From: Tissierellia bacterium
GTDB taxonomy: Bacteria; Bacillota; Clostridia; Tissierellales; Peptoniphilaceae
NCBI GenBank assembly: GCA_030535395.1
Contig: JAUNLK010000013.1
Coordinates: 1 to 42,201, forward strand
Direction of reading: 5' to 3'
Length of the DNA stretch: 42,201 nucleotides
Numbering within the stretch: position 1 is the stretch's first letter; the number at the start of each line of letters is the position of its first letter. Positions 6,436 to 13,523 of the stretch are shown in pieces. Below the pieces are notes generated by a model. The model did no database searches. It was given only the letters and a program-made list of their open reading frames with translations, and was not told the DNA's origin. A program made the translations under genes and the position numbers.

Positions 6436-7593
6436 ATGATTGGCATGGATTTGGTAAAGATATCGAGGGTGGAGGCCATCTATGGCCGCCACGGGGAGAG
6501 ATTTCTCAAAAAGCTCTTCACCCAGAGGGAGTTGGAATTTTTGGCCCGGAGGAACTTTCCCCCTCGGACCATGGCGGGGCTCTTTGCCGCCAAGGAGGCC
6601 ATGGCCAAGGCCCTGGGCCTGGGGATCAGTGGCGCGGGGCTCAAGAACTTGGAGATCCGCCACAGGGGGGCCGTCCCCTGGGGCCACTACCGGGGGAGGA
6701 TCTTCGCCCTCTCCATCACCCACGAGGGGGACTACGCCGCCGCCAGCGCCCTCCTTTTGGAGGCTGGGCCCAGCCGCGAGGCCCCCTTTTCCGTGGATGA
6801 GTCCATGAGGGGGCTCTTGCCCAAGCTCAAGGAGGACGACCACAAGGGGAGTAGGGGCCGGGGGGCCATCATTGGGGGGAGCCGGGGCATGCTGGGCTCG
6901 GTGACTCTGGCCTCCCGGGCCGTCCTCCGAGTGGGGGCGGGCTACAGCTATGTCCAGGTGCCGGAGGAGCTGGTGTGGGCCATGGAGCTTAAAGTCACCG
7001 AAGTCATTGTAAGGGGCCACGGGGAGGATTCCGGGGCCATGGATGCCCTGGGCCTGGGTCCCGGACTGGGCAGGGGGGCCGAGGCGGGGGAGCTGGTGGC
7101 AAAAGTGTTGAAGAGCACACGGCCCGTGGTGGTGGATGCCGATGGCCTCTATCACCTGGGCACTCCCATGAAAGGGGATCTGGGCCCCGGCCCCCGCATC
7201 CTCACCCCCCATGTGGGGGAGATGAGCCGCCTCACGGGCCACTCCCCCGGGGAGATTGAGGGAAATCGGGAGGCCGTGGCGGGGGCCCTCGCCCAAAAAA
7301 CCGGGGCCGTGGTGGTATTAAAGGGGCCGGGGACGGTGGTGGCCCACGGGGATCAGATCCACATCAATGCCACGGGCAATCCCGGCATGGCCACGGCAGG
7401 GAGCGGCGATGTCCTCACCGGCATCCTCACGGGGCTCGTCGCCCAGGGCATGACCACTTACGACGCCGCCCGCCTGGGGGTCTATCTCCACGGCCTGGCC
7501 GGGGATCTCGCCGCCCGGGCCCTCTCCAAGCACAGCCTCACGGCATCGGACATCCTCTCCCATATTTCCCCCGCCCTAAACTTACTGGAATAG
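6436..7593 (+). CDS. Fused holo-ACP synthase / ADP-dependent NAD(P)H-hydrate dehydratase
   Basis: One continuous 385-residue frame joins two enzymes. Residues 1 to about 108 are AcpS, which moves phosphopantetheine from CoA to acyl carrier protein. The metal-binding Asp5 ('MIGMDLVKISR') and Glu54 ('FAAKEAMAKALG') are present. Residues from about 115 onward are NnrD, the ribokinase-like dehydratase that repairs hydrated NAD(P)H: 'AIIGGSRGMLGS', 'VVVDADGL', 'ILTPHVGEMSRL', and 'GMATAGSGDVLTGIL' with the catalytic Asp. The NnrE epimerase domain usually fused to NnrD is absent. AcpS and NnrD genes are often neighbours in Firmicutes, so fusion by loss of the intervening stop is plausible. The start follows GGAGGAGGTGGCCC. 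No frameshift is visible at the junction. Confidence 0.9.
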   Translation: MIGMDLVKISRVEAIYGRHGERFLKKLFTQRELEFLARRNFPPRTMAGLFAAKEAMAKALGLGISGAGLKNLEIRHRGAVPWGHYRGRIFALSITHEGDYAAASALLLEAGPSREAPFSVDESMRGLLPKLKEDDHKGSRGRGAIIGGSRGMLGSVTLASRAVLRVGAGYSYVQVPEELVWAMELKVTEVIVRGHGEDSGAMDALGLGPGLGRGAEAGELVAKVLKSTRPVVVDADGLYHLGTPMKGDLGPGPRILTPHVGEMSRLTGHSPGEIEGNREAVAGALAQKTGAVVVLKGPGTVVAHGDQIHINATGNPGMATAGSGDVLTGILTGLVAQGMTTYDAARLGVYLHGLAGDLAARALSKHSLTASDILSHISPALNLLE

Positions 7594-7676
7594 ATGACAA
7601 ATGGGGAAAATAGGTTCATAATGGAGATGTGCCTCCGGGCACAGAGGGCCTCTTTCGCCGAAGGTGGGAAGTGAAT

Positions 7677-8027
7677 ATGTTTGTAAAGAGGGGAGACATT
7701 TTCTACGCCGACCTCAACCCCGTGGTGGGGTCCGAGCAGGGGGGGATGCGCCCGGTAGTCATCGTGCAAAATGATGTGGGAAACAAATACTCCCCCACGA
7801 CCATAGTCGCGGCGATTACCTCCAATCAGAATAAGACCCGTTTGCCCACCCACGTCAGGGTGTGCGCCAGCAGAAATGATTTACCCAAGAACTCCGTCAT
7901 CCTACTGGAACAAGTGCGAACCATTGACAAAAAGAGGCTCAAGGATAAAATCGGCAAGTTCGATGAGGCCACCATGGAAAAGGTGGATGAGGCAGTACGA
8001 ATCAGTTTGGGTATCTCAGGTACATAG
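7677..8027 (+). CDS. MazF/EndoA-type endoribonuclease toxin (PemK family)
   Basis: A 116-residue protein, the exact length of Bacillus EndoA. It opens with '[23 protein letters not shown]' and carries Arg25 and Thr48, the family's RNA-cleaving pair ('[11 protein letters not shown]', 'AAITSNQNK'). The fold is the SH3-like CcdB/PemK barrel. MazF enzymes cut mRNA at short sequences and are held in check by a small upstream antitoxin. Here the 83 bp after nnrD hold no such gene, although EndoAI normally sits directly before EndoA. I start at the ATG at 7677, which matches the family, rather than at an upstream in-frame GTG. It likely shares a transcript with acpS-nnrD and ends at a strong terminator. 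Confidence 0.93.
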   Translation: MFVKRGDIFYADLNPVVGSEQGGMRPVVIVQNDVGNKYSPTTIVAAITSNQNKTRLPTHVRVCASRNDLPKNSVILLEQVRTIDKKRLKDKIGKFDEATMEKVDEAVRISLGISGT

Positions 8028-8056
8028 AAAATAAGCACGGTCTACCGTGCTTATTT
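8028..8056 (+). terminator. Rho-independent terminator after mazF
   Basis: AAAATAAGCACGG and CCGTGCTTATTTT form a 13-base perfect stem around a four-base loop immediately after the mazF stop. Its symmetry would let it act in both directions. Confidence 0.93.
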
Positions 8057-8069
8057 TCATGTCCTAGTG

Positions 8070-8075
8070 TATAAT
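8070..8075 (+). promoter_or_regulatory. -10 box for the wall-polymer operon
   Basis: A perfect TATAAT, 59 bp before the first operon gene and just after the mazF terminator. No convincing -35 is seen; the region upstream of it is the terminator stem. Confidence 0.5.
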
Positions 8076-8134
8076 AATCACATGTTATGCCAATCCCAGG
8101 GAAGGCCCTGGGTCCGTAGATCTAGGAGAAAATT

Positions 8135-9262
8135 ATGCTGAAAGTACTCCATTTAATCAGTGGAGGAGACACCGGTGGGGCCAAGACCCACATCTACTCA
8201 CTCATGAAGGGATTTAAAGGACTGGTGGACGCCCACACCGTCGTCTTCGTCCCCGGTCCCTTCTACGATGAAGCCAAAGCCATGGGCCTCAAGATCACCC
8301 TGGTGCGGCAGAAGGGTCGCTTCGACCTCAAGAGTATGGATGTGGTGGCCCGCATGGCCAAAGAAGAGGGCGTGGATCTCATTCACTGCCACGGGGCTCG
8401 AGCCAATTTCAATGCCCTCTTCCTCAGAAATAAGCTCCATCTGCCCATGGTGTCCACACTGCACAGTGACTATTTACTGGATTTTAAAGGCCACTTCATC
8501 AAGGACAAGATCTTCACCCCCATGAATGTGTATGCCCTGAAGCGGTTTCCATACTACATTGCAATTACTGAAAATTTCAAAGAGATGCTCATACGCCGTG
8601 GTTTTCCAAAGGAGCGTATTTTTGTTGTCTATAATGGCATCGACTATGAAAAAGAGGAGCGGGCCGTGTCCAAGGAGGAGTTTCTGGCCCGCTATGGCCT
8701 GAACTTTGGCCCCGACGATCCCATCTTTGTCATGGCCGCTCGCCTGGACCTGGTGAAGGACCACCGCACCCTATTGAGGGCCCTCTCCTCCATTAAGGAC
8801 CGGCTGGGCACGGCCCGCTTTCTACTGGCGGGGACCGGCCGGGACGAGGAGTATCTCAAGGAGTTTGTGGCCAGAGAGGGCCTTGCGGATCACGTCTTCT
8901 TCCTGGGCCAGGTCCAGGATCCCTTCAGCCTCTTTGGAGCGGGGGATGTGAATCTTCTCACCTCCAAGAGCGAATCCTTCCCCTATGCCCTCCTGGAGGG
9001 GGCCAAGGCGGGGCTGGCCTTTGTGGCCTCCAATGTGGGGGGCATCTCCGAAATGGCGGGCCAGGGGGGCGGTCTGCTCTTTGAAGGGGGCAATGCCCAG
9101 GATCTCGCCCGGGTGCTTTTGGAGGTCTTGGACGATCCCCAGGGCTTTAAAAAGCGGGGGGCCTATCTCCACCAATACGTAAGAGAAAATTTCAGTGCCG
9201 GGGCCATGGCCCATCGCCACTTGGAAATTTATGAAGAAATTTTAGGAGGACAGCAACAATGA
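8135..9262 (+). CDS. Family 4 glycosyltransferase
   Basis: A 375-residue GT-B enzyme that transfers a sugar from a nucleotide donor, probably during assembly of a lipid-linked wall polymer at the inner membrane face. The N-domain starts 'MLKVLHLISGGDTGGAKTHI', the glycine-rich acceptor loop of this family. The C-domain has 'FVMAARLDLVKDHRTLLRAL', 'LLAGTGRDEEYL' and the E-x7-E donor motif in 'SESFPYALLEGAKAGLAFVASNVGGISEM'. It is the first gene of an operon; its stop overlaps the next start by four bases. Context with csaB and tagA points to secondary cell-wall polymer synthesis. Donor and acceptor sugars cannot be read from sequence. The start follows TAGGAGAAAATT. Confidence 0.9.
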   Translation: MLKVLHLISGGDTGGAKTHIYSLMKGFKGLVDAHTVVFVPGPFYDEAKAMGLKITLVRQKGRFDLKSMDVVARMAKEEGVDLIHCHGARANFNALFLRNKLHLPMVSTLHSDYLLDFKGHFIKDKIFTPMNVYALKRFPYYIAITENFKEMLIRRGFPKERIFVVYNGIDYEKEERAVSKEEFLARYGLNFGPDDPIFVMAARLDLVKDHRTLLRALSSIKDRLGTARFLLAGTGRDEEYLKEFVAREGLADHVFFLGQVQDPFSLFGAGDVNLLTSKSESFPYALLEGAKAGLAFVASNVGGISEMAGQGGGLLFEGGNAQDLARVLLEVLDDPQGFKKRGAYLHQYVRENFSAGAMAHRHLEIYEEILGGQQQ

Positions 9263-9744
9263 TACTGGATGGAAAGGGCCGGCTCTTCGGCAAAATCAAT
9301 GTCATCGATTTACTCTTTCTGATCTTGCTGGCCGTGGCCATTGTCGGCGGCGCCTCGAGGCTCAAGGACTCCTCGATTAGCGCTGAGACCACCACCGCCG
9401 GCAGGGTCACCCTCATGGTGGAAAATGTCCGCCAGCCCACGGTGGACTACATTCAAGAGGGCCAGGACCTCTATTTCTACGACAAGGGCATCCACTTTGG
9501 CAATATCGAGAGCAAAAAGGTGGTGGCCTACACCAAGGAGACCGATGTCAATGGCACTTGGGTCAAGGCCACAGTGCCGGACCGCTTCATTGTCTATATC
9601 AATTTGGATGTGGATGTCTCGGCTACGGACAGGGCCTTCCGAGTGGGGGGCGAGGAGATCCGGGTGGGGGGAGAGTACCGGGTGAAATCCCAGACCTCCA
9701 CCTTCAGCGGCATTGTCGTAGGTATGGACATCGAAGGAATGTAA
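9259..9744 (+). CDS. DUF4330 family membrane-anchored protein
   Basis: A 161-residue protein. It has a short cytoplasmic N-terminus ('MILDGKGRLFGKINVIDL'), one membrane helix (about residues 16-32) and an extracytoplasmic beta-rich domain with repeated valine/glycine strands. The N-terminal 'GRLFGKINVIDLLFLILL' pattern is typical of DUF4330 proteins, which recur beside csaB and glycosyltransferase genes in Clostridia. No catalytic residues are evident; a scaffold or polymer-transfer accessory role is only a guess. Four-base overlap with the glycosyltransferase gene and one base of spacing to the next gene show tight coupling. Confidence 0.75.
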   Translation: MILDGKGRLFGKINVIDLLFLILLAVAIVGGASRLKDSSISAETTTAGRVTLMVENVRQPTVDYIQEGQDLYFYDKGIHFGNIESKKVVAYTKETDVNGTWVKATVPDRFIVYINLDVDVSATDRAFRVGGEEIRVGGEYRVKSQTSTFSGIVVGMDIEGM

Positions 9745-9745
9745 T

Positions 9746-10309
9746 ATGCTCCAATCCTCTGTATTGGTTCGAATTTTCTTAGGCCTGCTGTCCGCACTGG
9801 AGCAGGTCTATCTCCATTCCCGCCTCCACCAGTTTTTGGCGGCTCTGGGGCGCTTTCTTCGGCGGCTCTTTCAGGGCTCCCTTTTGGGGAGCTTTCTCTA
9901 CAGCCTGGACGGCCTCCTCTACACCTCGGTGACGGCCAAGATTTGGGTGTATCTCTACCGCTTCATCAACACCGTCATTGCCTGGATTCAGCTCAGGCTG
10001 GAGGGGGCCTTCGAGGACTCCTATCTCTACCGCTTCCTCCACGGCTTCAAGACCCTCCCCGGGGGGCTCTACCGAGGGGGCATGATGAGTGTGGGCTTTG
10101 GCATGGGCCTTTTGGTCCTCTATGTCCTCACCCACCGGGTCATGGGCCTGTTGGGGGCGGTCTTTCTCCTGGGAGGGGCCATCAGCCTCTTCTTCTGCAG
10201 GGACATTGAGGGCCGCAGCCAGTCCTCCCTTTTGATGAGGATGCTACTGTGGCTGGTGACATTCTTTTTGACCGACGAGGAGGCGGAGCAATGGCAGCAA
10301 GAAAAATAA
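9746..10309 (+). CDS. Hypothetical membrane protein of the wall-polymer operon
   Basis: A 187-residue protein I do not recognise. The first 110 residues are rich in Leu, Tyr, Phe and Arg in an amphipathic pattern ('VYLHSRLHQFLAALGRFLRRLFQGSLLGSFLYSL'), suggesting surface-lying helices. Two clear membrane helices follow (about 118-133 and 137-151), then 'FFCRDIEGRSQSSLLMRMLLWLVTFFLTD' and a polar tail. It begins one base after the DUF4330 stop behind GAAGGAATGTAAT, and its end overlaps the O-antigen-ligase-like gene. Its position between DUF4330 and the ligase suggests a partner protein for polymer ligation or export, but nothing in the sequence proves this. Confidence 0.7.
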   Translation: MLQSSVLVRIFLGLLSALEQVYLHSRLHQFLAALGRFLRRLFQGSLLGSFLYSLDGLLYTSVTAKIWVYLYRFINTVIAWIQLRLEGAFEDSYLYRFLHGFKTLPGGLYRGGMMSVGFGMGLLVLYVLTHRVMGLLGAVFLLGGAISLFFCRDIEGRSQSSLLMRMLLWLVTFFLTDEEAEQWQQEK

Positions 10310-11664
10310 GTGTGCTCTTTCTCTTTGCCCTGGGCTTTCTCATTGCAGGCTCCGCCTTTGTCCTTCAGATCCCCTATGCGGCCCTCCTCTTTGTGGGAAT
10401 CCTGGCCCTGGTGGTCTTCTACGAAAATTCCTTTATGAGCCTCTTGGCCACCGTCTTCAGCTATGTCTTCTTGCCGGACCTCTTGGTGCTCATGATGTGC
10501 TATGGCATCTTCGGCCTCTATCTCTTCCGGAAAATCACCCGGAGGACGGGCTCCTTTCAGATCTACTCCCATGAGATGATCCCCCTGGTCTACTATGTCC
10601 TCATGGTGGTGGCCACCTTCACCAGCACCCTGGTCATGGGTTCGGTGCGGGATCTGGCCATTCACACGGCGGGCCTCACCACCATGATTATGATCACCGA
10701 TCTTGTAACCACCAAGGAGCGCCTCTACCGAGTTCTGGGGCTTTTGGTGGTGGCCGTCACCCTCCTGTCCCTCTACGGCATCTATCAGTATGTGGTGGGG
10801 GTGGACATTCTCAGGGAGTGGGTGGACACCGCCAGCAATGAGGCCATTCGGGCCCGGGCCTACTCCATCTTTGGCAATCCCAATATCTTTGCGGAGTACT
10901 TGGTGATCTTCACCCCTCTGACGGTATTTCTCATGTGGTCTTCCAAGAGGGACAAGGTGAAGATCTTCTATGCCCTCCTCTTTGTCGTTCAAGTGGCGGC
11001 CCTGTTTATGACCATGAGCCGGGGGGGCTGGATTGGCCTGGCATCGGCGGCGCTGATGTTCATCTTCCTGGTCCGCAAGCGGCTGCTCCTCTTTCTCCTC
11101 CCCGTGGGGGCCGGGGCCACCCTGCTATTGCCTCAGACCTTCATCAGCCGCTTTCTCACCATTTTCAATTTGAAGGACTCCTCCACCTCCTACCGCTTTC
11201 AGATCTGGGACATCACCATGGATGTCATTGCCGATCACTTCCTGGTGGGGGTGGGCCTGGGCCATCAGCCCTTTAAGTACACCTTTGAAACCTACATCCG
11301 GACCATGCCCATTTTCCACGCCCACAATTCCTTCATTGAGATCTTTGCGGAACTGGGCCTGTCGGGCTTCATACTCTTCGCCATTTTCATGGCCAGTATC
11401 TTCGCCCTCCTCTACAAGTATCCCCTGAAGAGTCAGTGGGAAAACCGGAGACTTTTGGGGGCGGCCCTCACGGCCTCCTTCTTTGGGATGTTGGTCCACG
11501 GTATGTTCGAAAATATCTTTTACATGACCAAAATCACCCTCAGCTTCTGGATTCTACTGAGCCTCCTCTATGTGCTGGTGCGCTGGGAAAAAGCAGAGGA
11601 GGGGGTGGAGCTGAGAAGGGAGGTGGCCCATGGCTCAAGGATCCGAAAAGAATATTCTCTTTAG
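10291..11664 (+). CDS. O-antigen ligase / Wzy-like polymerase family membrane protein
   Basis: About 457 residues with ten or more hydrophobic helices and a large loop late in the protein, the layout of the Wzy_C (O-antigen ligase) family. The stretch 'ARAYSIFGNPNIFAEYLVIFTPL' and the loop 'GVGLGHQPFKYTFETYIRTMPIFHAHNSFIEIFAELGLSG' are characteristic: an arginine-containing loop and the 'HAHNSFIEIFAELG' signature. Such proteins polymerise or attach glycan chains from lipid carriers outside the membrane. I choose the ATG at 10291, preceded by GAGGAGGCGGAGCA. An upstream in-frame GTG at 10249 would add 14 polar residues. It overlaps the previous gene by 19 bases and csaB by 35. Confidence 0.85.
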   Translation: MAARKISVLFLFALGFLIAGSAFVLQIPYAALLFVGILALVVFYENSFMSLLATVFSYVFLPDLLVLMMCYGIFGLYLFRKITRRTGSFQIYSHEMIPLVYYVLMVVATFTSTLVMGSVRDLAIHTAGLTTMIMITDLVTTKERLYRVLGLLVVAVTLLSLYGIYQYVVGVDILREWVDTASNEAIRARAYSIFGNPNIFAEYLVIFTPLTVFLMWSSKRDKVKIFYALLFVVQVAALFMTMSRGGWIGLASAALMFIFLVRKRLLLFLLPVGAGATLLLPQTFISRFLTIFNLKDSSTSYRFQIWDITMDVIADHFLVGVGLGHQPFKYTFETYIRTMPIFHAHNSFIEIFAELGLSGFILFAIFMASIFALLYKYPLKSQWENRRLLGAALTASFFGMLVHGMFENIFYMTKITLSFWILLSLLYVLVRWEKAEEGVELRREVAHGSRIRKEYSL

Positions 11665-12742
11665 CGGATACTATGGATTCGACAATTCCGGGGACGATGC
11701 CATCCTCTACTCCATGATTCAGGAGATCCGGGCCATCGACCCCAATCTCAAACTCAATGTGCTGTCCTACAATCCCTCCCGCACCCGGAAGTTCTACGAT
11801 GTGGATGCCACCCAGCGCTTTCACTTCCCCCGGGTCCGGGAGGCCATTGGAAGTGCCGATCTTCTCATTAGCGGCGGGGGTTCCCTCCTCCAGGACGAGA
11901 CCTCCAGTCGCTCCCTCTACTACTATTTGGGCATTATGAAAATGGCCAAGGCCATGGGCAAGAAGGTCTATGTTTACGCCAATGGGGTGGGGCCCATTCA
12001 CCGGCCCCTCAATAAAAAAATCACCGGGAGGATACTTAACTCCGTGGACATGATCACCCTTCGGGACGAGCTCTCCCTGAAGGTGGTGGAGAGCCTGGGG
12101 GTTCAGGGGGTGCCCATGGAGGTGACGGCCGATCCCGTCTATGGCATGAAGTCCATCTCCAGGGACAAGGTCCTGGAGATCCTGCGGGCCGAGGGGATTC
12201 ACCCCCGGGAGGACTACATGGGCATCAGCGTCCGGGCCTGGAAGAAGACGCCGGATTTGGCGGAGAAGCTCGCCCGCACCCTGGACAGGGCCTATGTGGC
12301 CCTGAGAAAGCCCATCCTCTTCATCCCCCTCCACTATCCCGAGGACGTGCACTTTTCCGACAAGGTCCAGGGGGCCATGGTCCACCGAAACCACACCGGC
12401 GTCATCCGGGGCTCCTACAATGTCCGGGAGATCCAGGGACTGGTGGGCTTTGTGGAGCTCATTGTGGGCATGCGCCTCCACTCCCTCATTTACGCGGTGA
12501 CGGAAAAGACCCCCGCCGTGGGCATGGTCTACGATCCCAAAGTCCAGGCCCATGTCCATCAAATGGGCATGGAGGAGTATGTGGATGTGGAGGACTGGAC
12601 CGAGGATCAGCTCCTGGCCAATATCCTCACGGTGGCCCAAAACAAAGATTTTCTCAAAAGACAATTGGAGCGGACCCACCGGGAGGTCCTGGAGCAGAGC
12701 AAAAGGAATGTGACCTATGTATTCAACTTATTGGATGAATAG
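11630..12742 (+). CDS. csaB: Polysaccharide pyruvyl transferase CsaB
   Basis: Adds pyruvate ketals from phosphoenolpyruvate to the secondary cell-wall polymer; this modification is what SLH domains recognise. The 370-residue protein carries the family marks: 'ILFSGYYGFDNSGDDAILYSMIQ' at the N-terminus, 'LLISGGGSLLQDETSSRSLYYYLGIM', 'VYVYANGVGPI', 'ITLRDELSLKVVESLG', and the C-terminal 'VGMRLHSLIYAV' active-site segment with its Arg-His pair. It starts at an ATG behind GGGAGGTGGCCC, overlapping the ligase gene by 35 bases. An SLH-domain protein is encoded 20 kb downstream, which makes the predicted role coherent. Family assignment is strong. Confidence 0.92.
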   Translation: MAQGSEKNILFSGYYGFDNSGDDAILYSMIQEIRAIDPNLKLNVLSYNPSRTRKFYDVDATQRFHFPRVREAIGSADLLISGGGSLLQDETSSRSLYYYLGIMKMAKAMGKKVYVYANGVGPIHRPLNKKITGRILNSVDMITLRDELSLKVVESLGVQGVPMEVTADPVYGMKSISRDKVLEILRAEGIHPREDYMGISVRAWKKTPDLAEKLARTLDRAYVALRKPILFIPLHYPEDVHFSDKVQGAMVHRNHTGVIRGSYNVREIQGLVGFVELIVGMRLHSLIYAVTEKTPAVGMVYDPKVQAHVHQMGMEEYVDVEDWTEDQLLANILTVAQNKDFLKRQLERTHREVLEQSKRNVTYVFNLLDE

Positions 12743-13523
12743 ACCACGGATCAAAATCCTCAACACCGTCCTGGACAATGTGGGCCTGGAGGAGGCGGAC
12801 GCCATACTGGAGGAGCTCTACAACAGCCCCGGCCTCAAGGTGATCCACACCCCCAATCCCGAAATTGTCATGAGGGCTGCCGACGCCCTCCCCCTGGCGG
12901 AGCTTGTCAATGGGGCCGACCTGGTGGTGGCCGATGGCATCGGCCTGGTGTGGGCGGCCAAGCACCGGAAGCTCCCCCTGAAGGAGCGGGTCACCGGCTA
13001 TGATCTGTCGCTGGCCCTCCTGAAACTCGCCCAGAAGCGAGGGGGCGGGGTCTATCTTTTGGGGGCCGCCCCCCGCCACGGTCAACTGGCCATGGAGCGG
13101 GTCAATGAGAAGGCCCCGGGGACCATTGTGGGGGCCCATCACGGCTACTTTAGGGGCAGCCACATGGGGTATAATGATCATGAAGAGGAGCAAGCAGTCC
13201 TTGCGGACATCCGCGCCAGTGGGGCGGACATCCTATTTGTGGGCCTGGGTTTCCCCAAACAGGAGGAGTGGATCAAAACCCACAGGGAGGACCTGGAGGG
13301 GATCTCCATTGCCATTGGCAATGGCGGGGTCATCGACGTCCTTTCGGGGCAGGTGAAGCGGGCCCCGGAGTTTTGGATTCGCCTCCACCTGGAGTGGCTC
13401 TACCGCATGATCAAGGAGCCCAAGCGCTTGAAGCGGCAACTGGTCTTGCCCAAATTTGTCAATAAAATTTTAAGGGAGGAGCGGGCGGTCATGATCTGGC
13501 CCCCACGGAAAGGAACAGAATGA
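12717..13523 (+). CDS. WecG/TagA/CpsF family glycosyltransferase (N-acetylmannosaminyltransferase-like)
   Basis: Transfers ManNAc or a related sugar to a lipid-linked acceptor, the committing step in wall teichoic-acid-like linkage units. The 268-residue GT26 protein shows the conserved Thr in '[13 protein letters not shown]' and Asp in '[14 protein letters not shown]', the two residues implicated in catalysis in TagA. It also has '[16 protein letters not shown]', 'VYLLGAAP', and '[13 protein letters not shown]...[23 protein letters not shown]'. I use the ATG at 12717, behind AAAAGGAATGTGACCT and overlapping csaB by 26 bases. The internal ATG at 12735 fits the family N-terminus slightly better but lacks a ribosome site. 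The TagA-CsaB pair supports a pyruvylated anchor polymer. Confidence 0.9.
   Translation: MYSTYWMNRPRIKILNTVLDNVGLEEADAILEELYNSPGLKVIHTPNPEIVMRAADALPLAELVNGADLVVADGIGLVWAAKHRKLPLKERVTGYDLSLALLKLAQKRGGGVYLLGAAPRHGQLAMERVNEKAPGTIVGAHHGYFRGSHMGYNDHEEEQAVLADIRASGADILFVGLGFPKQEEWIKTHREDLEGISIAIGNGGVIDVLSGQVKRAPEFWIRLHLEWLYRMIKEPKRLKRQLVLPKFVNKILREERAVMIWPPRKGTE

Noticed and set aside
7629-7676. Longer mazF start at an upstream GTG
   Set aside because: It adds 16 residues absent from the EndoA family, whose members begin at the equivalent of the ATG at 7677.
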